Assembly (NCBI RefSeq): GCF_000003815.2
Contig: NC_049992.1
Location: 20,381,918 to 20,445,917 of the forward strand
Origin: Branchiostoma floridae
Taxonomy: Eukaryota; Chordata; Leptocardii; Amphioxiformes; Branchiostomatidae
DNA length: 64,000 nucleotides
Direction of reading: 5' to 3'
The notes below the pieces were generated by a model. The model did not search any database. It was not told the DNA's origin and saw only the letters and a program-made list of their open reading frames with translations. The position numbers were made by a program, and so were the translations under genes. Of the stretch, positions 48,035 to 59,868 are shown one piece after another. Every line of letters starts with the position of its first letter. Position 1 is the stretch's first letter.

Positions 48035-51000
48035 ATGGAGTCTACCACCGACTGGGGCAGAAGCCTGTCTTTTGAAGACGACCAGAGCTTCGACGAGCGG
48101 TGGGGCATGCCGCCGGATCCCGCCGGGTATGGAGGGATGCGACCGGCCGACAGGAGGAACCAGACCTTCGACGAGCGGTGGGGCATGCCCCTGGATCGCG
48201 CCGGGTATGGAGGGATGCGACCGGCCGACAGGAGGAACCAGACCTTCGACGAGCGGTGGGGCATGCCCCTGGATCCCGCCGGGTATGGAGGGATGCGACC
48301 GGCCGACAGGAGGAACCAGACCTTCGACGAGCGGTGGGGCATGCCCCTGGATCCCGCCGGGTATGGAGGGATGCGACCGGCCGACAGGAGGAACCAGACC
48401 TTCGACGAGCGGTGGGGCATGCCCCTGGATCCCGCCGGGTATGGAGGGATGCGACCGGCCGACAGGAGGAACCAGACCTTCGACGAGCGGTGGGGCATGC
48501 CCCTGGATCCCGCCGGGTATGGAGGGATGCGACCGGCCGACAGGAGGAACCAGACCTTCGACGAGCGGTGGGGCATGCCCCTGGATCCCGCCGGGTCCAC
48601 GCCGGGTCCATACTCCATAGGGATGCGACCAGCGGACAGGGACCAGAGCTTCGACGAGCGGCGGGACATGCCGCCGGATCCCGCCGGGTATGGAGGGCAG
48701 CGACCAGCGGACAGGGACCAGAGCTTCGACGAGCGGCGGGACATGCCGCCGGATTCCGCCGCGTTTGTCGGGCAGCACGCGGGGTCCATAGACTGGAGCC
48801 AATCGACAACGTTTGCCGAAAATCCACCGAGAACTAGCACACCAGCACCAGCGAGAGGTAATAGTGCCGAGATTCTATAATATTTTAGCCAAAACAGAGA
48901 CAATTATACACTGTCACAGTGTGAGAAGAGGTACATGCATAACTGTTGGTTTTCTTGAATAATTGCCATGTTCGCCCTGCTCCGTTAGTCCATACTTATG
49001 TCCATGTGCATAAGGTTACAGTTTTTTTTTTTGGCTGTTTCTATTTTAGACCCGGTACAGAACCCCATTCCACTAGATGAGTGGCTCAAGAAGGACAGTG
49101 ACAACAGGAATATCTTAAATGTAAGTACTTGTAACTTTCAGACTTCAAATTTTGGGTTAAAAACTGTATTGTATTGATAAGAGTTGCTGTGAAGCATTCA
49201 ACGGTAAGTGGTCCGGTCGATGGCCAATGGTAAATTAGATATTCAAAATTCAGCAAAGTGACGTTTTGATACTGACTAACTTGTTTCTTTGTTAGTGTAA
49301 GATCGTTTGTGGTCTTCATGTACATGTTGTGCAGGCTCTCCAGGACCCTAATTTTACAATAGTCTCTTCACTGGTACCTGAAAGTCGAAACATTTTCCAA
49401 AACGAGAAAAGAATCAACTCTCGTCAATTAGAAAGCGATACAATTTTATTTCCAAATGGAGATTAGTGCAATCATGGAGGTTACTTTGAACAAGTTGTCC
49501 AAAGTGAAAGCATCATATGGGACGCAGTGTACCACAACTGTGACCGGCACTTATCACTGTGGGAGTTTCGCCTAAAACACCCATATGGTTGCCAGGCACA
49601 CACAACTAGGTAGCGTAGTTTCATGCCGGGTACCACTAGAAACTGCACCGCTAAGCCACTGACCTATGGGCAGCATATGAAGTCTGTCAGAAAGTGGGTA
49701 AACTGTTTCACAGTTCGACGGAAGAAAGAAGTTTTTGTGTCAGTCTTGAAGATTGCATTTGGGTATTCAGCGTACGGATTGGCCACGGGTGGTATGTTTG
49801 GAATTGTTGCGGTCACATTACGGACCGCTCGAACTTCGACATGCTTCGGCATTCTTCGGCCTCACTCGGGAAAGGGTTCGCCGGTCTTCGCAGGGTCTTC
49901 GGGTGTATTTCGGTACTTATCTAAGGTCAATTAACCTTTGGTTTGCTCCAGATGGTCTTGAGGGACAGAGAGCCATCGTGGGGAGGCCGAGCGGTCCGAC
50001 TCCAAATGTAACGTTTAAGTTTGCGGGGATTTGATTTCGCGGTAGCGGGAAAAGGAACTTTCACACCATACACTGTAGTGTATTACTGCTATGGAAAATG
50101 TTTGCAGTGGATTTAAGTTCGTGGTGAAGCGGCCACTGCGAAAGCCGCGAACATTAAACCACCGCGAAAGTATCTGCATTTACAGTAGTACTAACCAGTT
50201 TAGAGCCCCATGGCACCCGCCCAGCGCAGGCTAGCTGGTGTAGGCTCGTGGCTCGGCCCACCCTGTCACATGCGTGAGCTAATCTTCAAGTAGATCAAAA
50301 GAAGGCTGCTAATTCGTTTCAAAGCCTACCAATATAATCTCCAACCAGATCGACGGTGCGTAATGTATAGTATCAAACTTACCGTAAAATCTGGCTTCAT
50401 TCGGCTGCAAGAAAGGCTATTAACATCTAATTGTTGCCTAATCAAATTGTGCTTGCCGAGGAGGTGTCAATTGCCTAAATTGCCCTCCGTCCGGCTTGCC
50501 GGCTCGTGCCCCGGCAAGCGTGTCAGCTGGGTGACCGTTACAGGAAGTCATGATACGAGTCACTGCGCGAACCGTTGATTTGGCCAGTTTGAACCACAGA
50601 CGAAAAAGTTCGTCGTATCTTTCGAGAAGTCTGTGGGAATTTGAGCTGCGAGAACCTCTGTTGCGGGCCACTGTCGAGGCCCCGGAAGGAAAAGATGTCA
50701 AGTCGTTTTGTCATTGCTACTGGCTTGGCTAAAGTCCTTATGTTATCAGTGTATCCCATTACTTTAGGTCCGCGAACATCGACTTGTTGTCGTCGTCTCG
50801 CTGTTACAAGAAATTAAGAAATAGCGGATCGAAAATCGGACACAAACTGCAAGAAACGTACGATTCTAAACAAAAAATGGCTGATCACGTGTGGTGTTGT
50901 GCTTTCCTTCAGCGCATCCAAACGTAGTGAGAGATGTTTACTTTCAGATTATATGTTCGAAACGCCGAAATTCTAACGTCCGTTTAATGTTTTTCTTTAT

Positions 51001-54000
51001 AAATGAAGGCGTATAGTACGTTTGGAACGATTAAAGGACTTTTACTATATTTCTTGAGTGGAAATTTCATGTACCAGTTCGTTTCTTCTGTTACGTTGTG
51101 TTGCTGTCAGCTTTGTATTTTGGCGCCGTCTGGAGTGAACCTCCCACTGGGACCGGCTGCGCGGCTCACTGAGCTTGTCCTGGACATTACGTGACCGCTC
51201 ATAAAAACATTAGCATCTCGGATATTCGTGTAGCTGTTAATACCGCACCGTGTTTTTTTTTGGGGGCCGCGGAAAAATGCTCTTGCCACCGATATAACCG
51301 CCACGACCTTATCATACCAAATCCCACCCAACATAGCCCCAGCTTCTCTTATTCCAATCCACTCCTGTACGTAAATATAATGCTGTAATGCATCGTTATT
51401 GTGGCGTCTCAGAGAAAGCCTATATACCAGTCGAATAAAACAGTCGAGAGCGTCATGCTTGTTAGAAACATCGTCACGACGCATTACCCGTCATAACATA
51501 ATTTCGCCTTTGATCTCGTCTCTGTTGACTCCATTCTTCATTACCACTAAAGAACAGTAAAATAACGAATCACAAACCACTAAAGAACAGTAAAAGAACG
51601 GATCACAAATATGAAGTCCCTGTTACTTGGATCTCAACCGCGAACCTTGTTGTTGTTGTTGGAAACGACTCATATGACATGGAGGATATTTTACATTAAA
51701 GCACATGTGTTTTATTTCATATACCTTGTTCTTCTTTGGATTTTTTTTGTCAAGTGTTCCATGGAACAATGCGTTATGATGCTATCATACTGGCGCGTCA
51801 GCTGAACATAAAAGTCAGCGGGGATGGGTGCAGCCGGTGATCATGAATGCCGCTATGCACCGACCGGATGTGTAATGATCCCGCGCTGAAAATGATTACC
51901 GTTAATGAGAATTTGATGGTTCTCGGGAGGAGCTTCTTCTAGGGTGGGGAGTTGCGTTTAGGGCATTTCTTTCCTTCGTTCAAAGACAATACATGTATAA
52001 GTATCCCGCTATTTCCCACAATAACTGTAGCTTTGCACAGCGATTTGCGCTCGATCTGTGGCCAAATCAAAAAGGCCTACGACCACTTGTAAAGTTGTAT
52101 GCTGCGCTGTGATCCACAGTGCCACAGGTAGGGGGACCTAAGATGGACGTTACGCTAGGCGGCCTTTACAAAAAGTACCCTAAATGTATATGATTAATTC
52201 TCGGTGACAGAGAATACATACTGTACTTCATTCCATTGGGAAGACTGAAAAGAACAACTAGTTCCATTGCTATTGTACATCCTGACGACTTACCCTGTCA
52301 CAATTGAAACGTTAATCTAAGTCCAGATGTGCACTACCGCCAGCTTGCTAATTCTTAGTAGCACATTCCATGCCAATTTCGTAGCATTCTATCATTTCAC
52401 TCTAACGATATATTTTGAAATTTACAGACGATGTGCCGTAACACATGGAAGGAAATAGCACCAGGGGAGTTAGTCGATGGAGTAAAGCGGGATGCCTGGC
52501 GTATCAAACAGGTTGTCCGCCAAGTACTGAGGGATCTCCCCGCAGTACAGGACACCCTGGAGGCGAGGGAGAAAATAGCCTACTCTTTTAGACGGAACGG
52601 GCAGACTAAGCGCTACCGTGAAGAGAGGAAAAGGTATGCATTGTTCAAGTTCAAGTTGATAAATCGATCAACCCCTGTCACATTATCAACTAACTTCGGT
52701 CGTACTTGTTGCAAATGTCTTGATCGCTGGCCGATTTTAAAATCGTTTACTTTTCGCCTCAGTCAAAGTTGACCCGGTTACATTGACCGAGGCTCGGGCG
52801 AATTTGACAATGAACGTCCCACCGCCCCTTTCACGCGGACCGAGTAAGACAAAACGTAGAAAGGCAATAGTCCAATAAATTTTGGTGTCATAGTTGTCGA
52901 AATCTTAACCCCATCAGTGGAAGTGATCACAGAAAAAGGAATTGTGTCCACATGCTTCCACGGTAGCCAAAATGTACACGCTAGTTGAAAGAAAATCAAC
53001 ATCTGCAATCATACGTGAGTCGGGCAAAACTCGCCCACCTGACATATTCTCCAAGCAGAGGTTGGGTCGGCCACTATTTCTAATCCCAGCGACCAAACCT
53101 CTGTTCGGAGAATACGCCTGATGGGCATACGTCATCCGATTTGTGACACCACACCTCAAAGTTCTGCGACGTCAAAGATCAGGTTTCGGTGTGAGTCAGC
53201 CAGCATGGGTCGACTCCTAAAATCGCCCGCTGATGGAAAAAAAACGGACGTATTACTGCCATAAATGTCATTTTGAACCCGCTGACTGATCACTTTGACA
53301 GAGGCGATAAGAATACAATGCCCGGCTTCCCTATAGGCTTTAGATAAATGTATCAATGAAAAAATAAAACGGATACATGCACTTCTAAGTATTTAAAGAA
53401 AGTAATCTGGTCTCGTCGAGGTTTTTGTACCCTTTTTTCGTTGACTAAAAACACGTCACATTCACCTAGAATAGATATTTCAATATACATTTGTAATTAC
53501 AATAGCAAGCCATTTCTAATTTCGTCTTTATTTCTTAGGAATGGAGGAGTCAGGGGAGCGGCTCGTGGAGCGGGAGGAGCTAGGGGAGCGGCTCGTGGAG
53601 CGGGAGGAGCCAGGGGAGCGGCTCGTGGAGCGGGAGGAGCCAGGGGAGCGGCTCGTGGAGCGGGAGGAGCCAGGGGAGCGGCTCGTGGAGCGGGAGGAGC
53701 CAGGGGAGCGGCTCGTGGAGCGGGAGGAGCCAGGGGAGCGGCTCGTGGAGGAGCCAGACCACTCCCCGGAGAGCCAGCCCGACCCCCGGCCCCGCTAAGT
53801 CTTGTAAAGTAATCACTGCAAAATTATTCCAATAGAACAATATTTGTAATCGAATATAAAACGGTAGCTTTGATTACGTGCAAGATTTTCATTATGTAAA
53901 AGACGAAAAACTAGTCATCATTTACAGCTCTGCTTTAACACATTAATTATAGCTTATAAAGTCGTCTCAATGTAGATAAGCAGTTTTGTCTATGGAGACG

Positions 54001-56245
54001 TGTGCCTTAATTCTCGGTTACTTAAAGATTGTGATTAGTAACTCAACGTTTAAGATATTGTTCACTTTGATATACCAGCAAACACACTGCAAAATTTAGC
54101 ACAGCATGCGCTCTCCTAGATTTTGCCGCCTGCACGTTGGCTAGGAAGTAAAACAAAAAAAAGTAGCCAGGACGTGGTGACATCATCGTAGCCTTTTGAA
54201 CTAGTAGATATTCATGAAATGTGTGATTTCTTTTCAGTAAAGACGTTGACGTCATGAAAGATCGCCGCAGCATCGCCACTGCCAGGCTGGCCTACATATT
54301 TGCACGTAAGTAAAGCGCAAAGTTTTTCTCCGATGTTGAAAGTTAAATTGTGATAAGTAGCAGTACGAAATTCTCTTTCTACACAGGAAGAGAAATCCAT
54401 AAAACATCGTTATAGAGTAGTCTTGTCAAGTGAAAACTTGAGCATATGCATAGCAGTAGGAAATTGATGCTTACATAACCTTTGTTCAAACAGGAGATAC
54501 GGACAACAAGATGCACTACAACATGGCGACGCTTACCCTGGCAAAGAAAAAGGAAAAGGACAACTTTCCCTTGCCGATGAAAATTGAAGATGGCAAGGCT
54601 GAGTGGCGTAATCTAAAGGTGGGACTCAGAAGCTTTTCGAAAGCCTGCAAAGTATGCACAAATACGTAGTTCTGCCCCCTGTATTTACGATCTACAAGTA
54701 GATATTGTAGTACATGGTGTATATACGTATTAACACGGAAGTCGTAGATATTAGTATGTGTGTATGACATGTAGGTCCAATTAGATCTTTAGAGCTTCGT
54801 AAACACTTGCTCACTTGTTAACATGTTAAAGGTCAGGCCCTCCGCACATAGCCTGAGTACTATCCTCCGCAGTGCTAGTGACCGCTGGCTCAGTACTTTT
54901 GCTTGCTAACCACGGTAGCAAGCGAAAGTGGTAGCAAGCGAAAGTACTGAGTCAGTGGCCACTACGGAGGGTGTTACGCAGGCTACTCCGAGAGAAAAAT
55001 ACCATCTTTAATTTGGTTGTCTTATCAAACGCCAATAAGATTTGATCCTAATTGATAATTCGTTTTTTCCAGTCTGGTGATGCTTTCGCATGGCCAATCG
55101 AGGAGATTGTTGGCAAAGAGCAGAACGACGTCGAGCAGGAGCAGAACGACGTCGAGCAGGAGCAGAACGACGTCGAGCAGGAGCAGAACGACGTCCAGCA
55201 GACGCAGAACGACGTCCAGCAGACGCAGAACGGCGCCCAGCAGACGCAGAACGGCGCCCAGCAGACGCAGAACGACGCCCAGCAGACGCAGAACGACGTC
55301 CAGCAGACGCAGAACGACGTCCAGCAGACGCAGAACGGCGCCCAGCAGACGCAGAACGGCGCCCAGCAGACGCAGAACGACGCCCAGCAGACGCAGAACG
55401 ACGTCCAGCAGACGCAGAACGACGTCCAGCAGACGCAGAACGGCGTCCAGCTTACGCAGAACGGCGTCCAGCAGACGCAGAACGACGTCCAGCAGACGCA
55501 GAACGACGTCCAGCAGACGCAGAACGACGTCCAGCAGACGCAGAACGACGTCCAGCAGACGCAGAACGGCGTCCAGCAGACGCAGAACGACGTCCAGCAG
55601 ACGCAGAACGACGTCCAGCAGACGCAGAACGACGTCCAGCAGACGCAGAACGACGTCCAGCAGACGCAGAACGGCGCCCAGCAGACGCAGAACGACGCCC
55701 AGCAGACGCAGAACGACGTCCAGCAGACGCAGAACGACGTCCAGCAGACGCAGAACGACGTCCAGCAGACGCAGAACGGCGTCCAGCAGACGCAGAACGG
55801 CGTCCAGCAGACGCAGAACGACGTCCAGTAGACGCAGAACGACGTCCAGCAGACGCAGAACGGCGTCCAGCAGACGCAGAACGACGTCCAGCAGACGCAG
55901 AACGACGTGCCGCAAGAGCAGGACGCCGTCCAGCAGGAGCAGGACGCCGTCCAGCAGTTCAACATTGGTGATTTTGTAGCAGTGGCCTACAACGAAGGGT
56001 GGTACCTGGGTGAGATTTGTTCCACTTCTGACAACATCAACATCATCAACATCTCGTTCAGGAAAGAATCACATAGAAACCGCTTCAAAGCCAGTGGATC
56101 ACGTCCAGAGCCGGTGGAGAAGCGGTTTATCTTCTCACTGGCAAACAAGGCCCCAGTGTCCAGGATGTGTAGGGCATATACTTTAGATAATTATGACGAT
56201 ATTTGGACGTCATACGACACCTATTACAAGAAATATTTCGCGTAG
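48035..56245 (+). CDS. Repeat-rich partner protein of the transposon, 7 exons, one nonsense codon
   Basis: Exons 48035-48857, 49050-49120, 52428-52633, 53539-53808, 54238-54305, 54494-54618 and 55073-56245 splice at GT-AG sites into one frame of 911 codons. The ATG at 48035 follows an in-frame GTG. Residues 1-274 hold nine or so FDERW/FDERR repeats of 26 residues. Exon 3 is basic and helical (DAWRIKQVVRQVLRDLP). Exon 4 is a GGARGAARGA array (RGG-like, possible nucleic-acid binding). Exon 7 has about 40 QQTQNDV heptads and then a compact domain, residues 817-911 (IGDFVAVAYNEGWYLGEI), reminiscent of SH3/Tudor-like chromatin readers. A CAG-to-TAG change at 55829-55831 (codon 774) truncates the frame before that domain; the frame is otherwise open. 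No family name is recognised. CACTA elements usually encode a second, non-catalytic protein that binds subterminal repeats, and the divergent position next to the transposase suggests that role (inference). Confidence 0.75.
48104..48770 (+). repeat. 78-bp coding minisatellite in exon 1 of gene 2
   Basis: Six nearly identical 78-bp units, plus diverged flanking copies, encode MRPADRRNQTFDERWGMPLD-type 26-residue repeats. Two units near 48630-48760 are a shorter variant (DRDQSFDERRDMPPD). Homogeneity implies recent expansion. Long frames on the opposite strand over this block are by-products of the repeat length. Confidence 0.95.
49121..52427. other. Intron 2 of gene 2 with dispersed repeats
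   Basis: A 3.3-kb intron. At 50037-50190 there is a copy of the TTCGCGGTAGCGGGAAAAGG repeat whose better-preserved relative is the MITE at 57578-57769. A solo foldback end (TAATCTCCAACCAGAT) lies near 50336. A 33-bp direct duplication (CCACTAAAGAACAGTAAAA) is at 51544-51605. None of the enclosed frames has domain support. Confidence 0.45.
53045..53114. mobile_element. Short foldback MITE in intron 3 of gene 2
   Basis: Ends TATTCTCCAAGCAGAGGTTG and CAAACCTCTGTTCGGAGAATA-like complement enclose 70 bp. Flanks CACCTGACA and CGCCTGATG are a degraded duplication. Family as at 3735-3825. Confidence 0.6.
53541..53757 (+). repeat. 30-bp coding minisatellite in exon 4 of gene 2
   Basis: About seven units of the type GGGAGCGGCTCGTGGAGCGG. 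In the spliced frame it encodes GGARGAARGA repeats. The other two frames also stay open (one would give RLVEREEPGE), because 30 is a multiple of three. Only the Gly-Ala-Arg frame connects to exons 3 and 5 without a stop. Confidence 0.95.
54845..54985. mobile_element. MITE in intron 6 of gene 2 (TAGCCTGAGT family)
   Basis: TAGCCTGAGTACTATCCTCC at the left and a complementary GGAGGGTGTTACGCAGGCTA at the right. An internal AAAGTACTGAG/CTCAGTACTTT pairing and a 15-bp direct repeat (GGTAGCAAGCGAAAG) also occur. Related to 31757-31927; flanks share only CTCCG. Confidence 0.6.
55118..55959 (+). repeat. 21-bp coding minisatellite in exon 7 of gene 2
   Basis: About 40 units such as CAGCAGACGCAGAACGACGTC encode a Q/N-rich heptad (QQTQNDV and variants). 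One unit carries CAG-to-TAG at 55829. The first units (EQEQNDV) and last units (QEQDAV) are variant, as usual at array edges. The period of seven residues is compatible with coiled coil, although no hydrophobic stripe is strong. Confidence 0.95.
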
Positions 56246-56270
56246 TAGGTGTCGTATGACGTACAAATAT
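56199..56270 (+). repeat. 29-bp-stem hairpin spanning the gene 2 stop codon
   Basis: ATATTTGGACGTCATACGAC at 56199 continues to 56227 and pairs with 56242-56270 (GTAGTAGGTGTCGTATGACG and on), with two mismatches and a 14-base loop. The stop TAG (56243-56245) lies at the start of the 3' arm, so coding sequence forms one strand. It could be a 3'-end structure, a site of inverted duplication, or a binding site. Confidence 0.85.
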
Positions 56271-56429
56271 CATTCTTTGATATTTTTTCTACATATACCA
56301 TGCAGGGATAAACCATATGAATAATTTTCGACCTTTTTACCTTGTGAAATTGAATATTCAAAATTTTAGGAGAAAAATATTATCTGAAGTTCTACATCTT
56401 TTCCGCATCCCAAACTGTCATTTAGTAAT

Positions 56430-57130
56430 GTGTTACTATCTGCAATGTTTTGTAACCTGTTGTTTAGAGTAAGTGTGAATAATTTGGATAGAAATTGCTA
56501 TTCTTCGGTAGTTGTCTACATTAGATCTATGACCAGATTTATGCATTGGATTAAGAATGCTTGTATTCCAGTTGGAAGGAAAGCTACCTTTAGTAAATAT
56601 AGTATTGAACTAGTGTCACTAATGGCTGACAAAGATTTTTTGCACTATACTTCATGCAACAGTTCGTTTGAAATTGAGTCGATACCGGAAGTTTTTCCCG
56701 TTTTTATTAATTTGAAACCATTTAAGACTTCTCCTGCTGTGAATGGGAAATCGAAGGGGTTTGAGGTAATATCATCTAGTTGATTAAGGTATTTGGTGTT
56801 GACATTGATAAAAAATTAAACTTGTAAAACTTGTGGTGTATCCATTCCTCCGATGTATCATTGGGATCGCGAGTATTTGCGTTTATTTCTTTGTCTAACT
56901 CAGTGTTTTAAAAGTGAACAAAACTCCTTTGTATTGTTTTTGTTACATGATTCCAATATCAAAAGAAGGTCAGAATTGTACTTCTGTTTACGTTGTTTTA
57001 TCAGTTTCTTGTAATCACACTTGTAAGCTGTGAGATATTTGTTTCTAGTTTGTTTTAGCCATGGTTCTTTTTTCAATGCCAGTGACAGTCTTTCCAATCG
57101 TTGGTGTTGAAAATATTTCATTTCTGCTGA
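56430..57130 (-). pseudogene. LINE ORF2 fragment (linker and reverse transcriptase start)
   Basis: On the minus strand, from 57121 down, the reading gives EPWLKQTRNKYLTAYKCDYK and RKQKYNSDLLLILESCNK, the basic linker between endonuclease and reverse transcriptase of L1-like elements. After frame breaks, KTSGIDSISNELLHE, then NPMHKSGHRSN and NYRRIAIS are the first reverse-transcriptase motifs (G-x-D-x-I; HK-x-G; NYR-I). It is inserted just downstream of gene 2. The plus-strand 117-codon frame over it is not a gene. Confidence 0.7.
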
Positions 57131-57189
57131 CTTGTTGGTGCCGTTGTTTCAAATATGTAGCATTACGTATACGTCACAGGACGGGAATA

Positions 57190-57425
57190 CGGAATATGTA
57201 ATAAAAGTTTTGTGGTGTGAACTTGATTTTTCTGTGCCAGTTTTATACTACATAGAAGCGTACTGGCTTGTGTACAAACCATCATGTCCCCAAACATCAA
57301 CCTGAAACCCGTGTGACAGCCATTTGACCCAGTTTTCAAGCACCCCAAGGCCCGTAATTTCATCAGGCTGACTTCCTTAAACACGTAGGTGCGAATTGTG
57401 CAGTTAGGCGTCAGGTCCATTATAT
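57190..57425 (-). repeat. Diverged copy of an arm module
   Basis: The minus strand reads TTCGCACCTACGTG, AGGAAGTCAGCCTGATGAAA and TTGAAAACTGGGTCAAATGG. This closely follows the module at 2590-2690 of the left arm but with many differences. It shows that the terminal repeat region once extended further inward on the right. Confidence 0.6.
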
Positions 57426-57577
57426 ATATGATATCGCAAGCTTAGGACTCCTAAGCCAACCACGCCACGCCGATTACCAGTCGACCCAATCCAGACCTGC
57501 CGTTCAGAGCCGAATTTGTTCATATAGTCGGGAGAGAGTCGGGAGCCAAAAAGGCGTTTATGTGTAACGTAGGCATA

Positions 57578-57769
57578 CTGTAAATGCATATATTTATTCG
57601 CGGTAGCGGGAAAAGGACTGTTCGCAGTGGTTTCAAGTTCGCGGTAGCACCATGCTATGTAGTCTCTTACTGCCATGGAAAAAATTTCGCGCTAGTTTTA
57701 AGTTCGCGGTAAATTTGCAACCGGAAAACCGCGAGGATAAAACCACTGAAAATTTCTGCATTTACAGTA
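57578..57769. mobile_element. MITE with TACTGTAAATGCA ends
   Basis: TACTGTAAATGCA at the left and TGCATTTACAGTA at the right form an exact 13-bp inverted pair. The interior carries TTCGCGGTAGCGGGAAAAGG and AAAACCGCGAGGATAAAACC. A degraded relative lies at 50037-50190. TA at both ends suggests a Tc1/mariner-type insertion. Confidence 0.65.
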
Positions 57770-58203
57770 ACCGGGCTTCAATGATCTAAATGATAGCAGA
57801 CACGCGAGGAAGCCCACAGCGCACTACAGGAGGATGCAATGTACTAGTAGGGAGAACCTGGTGGCAATCAGTAAACAATTATAATATCGTTAACGTAAGT
57901 TTAGCTTATGAAGCTTAGCTCATCACAACAACCATAATGGCATATTACAACGGTAAAACATTTCATCCTCGCAGCGCACATTATTAGGAAGAGGTGGTGG
58001 GTGCAAATCATGAGTTTTACCGGATTTAAACGTGTTTGGATAATCTAGGGGAAACCACATAGTCCAGAATCTGTGTCTCCTTATCTTATAATAATAATAT
58101 CGGGTGTATTTTGCAGCCAGTATGTACCCAAAGTGTGGGTAATGAGGCTGTTTAACGTGGTTTAGTGTGTTCACAAATTGGGACTGTGTATTTGGGTTTG
58201 TCG
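57770..58203. repeat. Inner part of the right arm with another diverged module
   Basis: At 57920-58070 the words ATTACAACGG, ATCCTCGCAGCGCACA and GGGGAAACCACA follow the order of the module at 60160-60310, with about a quarter of positions changed. No counterpart was found inside the left arm. Confidence 0.5.
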
Positions 58204-59544
58204 AATCGGTTAGAAAAATTCTGGTCTGGACCGACTCTATGATCGAAGTGACTTGATTTTTTTGTGCGTTTTGGTCTGGGCTAGTCTATTGTATTTAAAT
58301 CTAGAAGTTGAATCTCATGATAACTTTAATATGAAATGAAATAAAGACGATATTTCAAAACGCTTGGGGTGTACCATTACGCTCTGATCAAGGGAGAAAG
58401 CATGAACTTGTGACCCTATTGCTAACGCTAGTTTGTAAAGCTTTGACTAATTTGCCATGCATTGTTATCAACTTCCAACAATCGTTTTGCGAAATATATA
58501 ATTGCAAATCGTGCATAACAACGTATGTCAACGCCCACTTCGAGGGTGCTGTTTCTTCCAATGGAACATGCTCGCATATGTTCTTGGTTAAATTTGGCGC
58601 GAATCTGAGCTATCAGGCACCAAGTCTGGGACGGCATGGCCGGCCGTGAAAATTCGTACTCGGCAAGCGGAGAAGTATTCCAATGGACAGTGGACGTTCG
58701 GATTTTTTTACTCGAGGAAACAGGACGGGGGGAGATCAGCCCTGTTCAACTTTGAAGTGATTCCAAAGTACGTCCCAGCTAGGAGTATTTGTATACAACA
58801 GGAGAGGGGGAGGGTACTCTACTGTCCAGTCTACAACCTGAGAATCTACAGCGCGCCGCAGAACCGCAGTAGGACACACAAAGGAAACCAATTCGGCGAG
58901 TAAGTGGGTCAAGCCAACTTCCCTTCAACCACTTCTCCCGGGGAACTCGTGCGTGGAAACTTTGTCTCTAGTCATGGAGGTTATAGTCGCGGGGAGATTC
59001 AAGTCATTTCGCCGTAAGTACTTTTTATTTCGAACCCCTCACGTTTGTTTTGTAAAATCTATGTACCGGTGATCTATACTAATTCTATGACATATTAAAT
59101 CGATAACGGCATTTCTGTTTAAAGGCTAGGTAAGTGAAGTACAACAGGCTAACTTATGACGATATGTTCGCGCCAAACTTACATATTCTGAAACCTACTG
59201 GCGTGGCCATACCCCATGGTGTGACCTATGTTTTGGTCAGTCATCATATCACGCTGCGATCGGCGCTCTCGCGGCGGACTTCAATATTCGGTCTTTACCT
59301 TGTGGCGTGCAGGCAGATGAGTCTGGTAATATCATTGTCATGATTGTGACGGATAGGACTGCTTAGAATAAAAGTTTTTCCATGGTAGTAAATTCAGGTT
59401 TATTCAGTTAACGTGTAAAACCAAAATTATAATCGCGTTGTCGGCTATGTTAGGCTGTAGGACACCTGCTAACAATTACCGCATCCCACATCCGGTCAGT
59501 GACCACTACGGGCTCTGGCCTAATCTCCAAGCAGATGTACAAGC

Positions 59545-59868
59545 ATGTACCAAAAATAGAAAATTTCCAAAGCTTTTTTCAGCTTACCGACCAACAGAAA
59601 TCAATATTCTTGCTTAAATTAAGTTGTCCGACCTCTTTATATGTGAAAATGTTGAGCAATTCATCTCCTACTGCTTACGGAAAAGAAGTCAAACCCATCA
59701 AATAGCTTATGTAGAAATAGATTTAGTTTAGACGTTATTTCCTTTTGATTTATCTATAAATATTATTTCCCTTCTTTGTTAAGTATATTTATGTATACCA
59801 CTTCTACTTTACTTTGTATGCAATTAGCCCTCGGGCATGAATTTGCAATAAAGATTATCATAATAATA
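59545..59868 (+). mobile_element. 5'-truncated LINE 3' end inserted in the right arm
   Basis: The frame ends QSFFQLTDQQKSIFLLKLSC and VKPIK with a stop, the pattern of the last residues of L2/CR1-like ORF2. A 3' UTR follows, with AATAAAGATTATCATAATAAT-type end (signal at about 59846). It is absent from the left arm, so it inserted after the arms diverged or before the outer block was homogenised. Confidence 0.6.

Noticed and set aside
47872-48903. Long frames of 240-343 codons antisense or out of frame to exon 1 of gene 2
   Set aside because: The 78-bp repeat keeps several frames open at once. Only the plus-strand FDERW frame joins the downstream exons in phase.
53541-53798. Glu-rich RLVEREEPGE frame in exon 4 of gene 2 with its own stop
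   Set aside because: Exon 3 ends with two bases of a codon, which forces the Gly-Ala-Arg frame. That frame stays open to the donor at 53809.
55025-55979. Four other long frames over the 21-bp array (Leu-, Cys-, Arg- or Ala-rich)
   Set aside because: By-products of a repeat whose period is a multiple of three. Splice phase and the C-terminal domain select the Q/N-rich frame.
56430-56783. 117-codon plus-strand frame after gene 2
   Set aside because: The minus strand of the same DNA reads as a LINE reverse transcriptase (NPMHKSG, NYRRIAIS), so the plus frame is a shadow.
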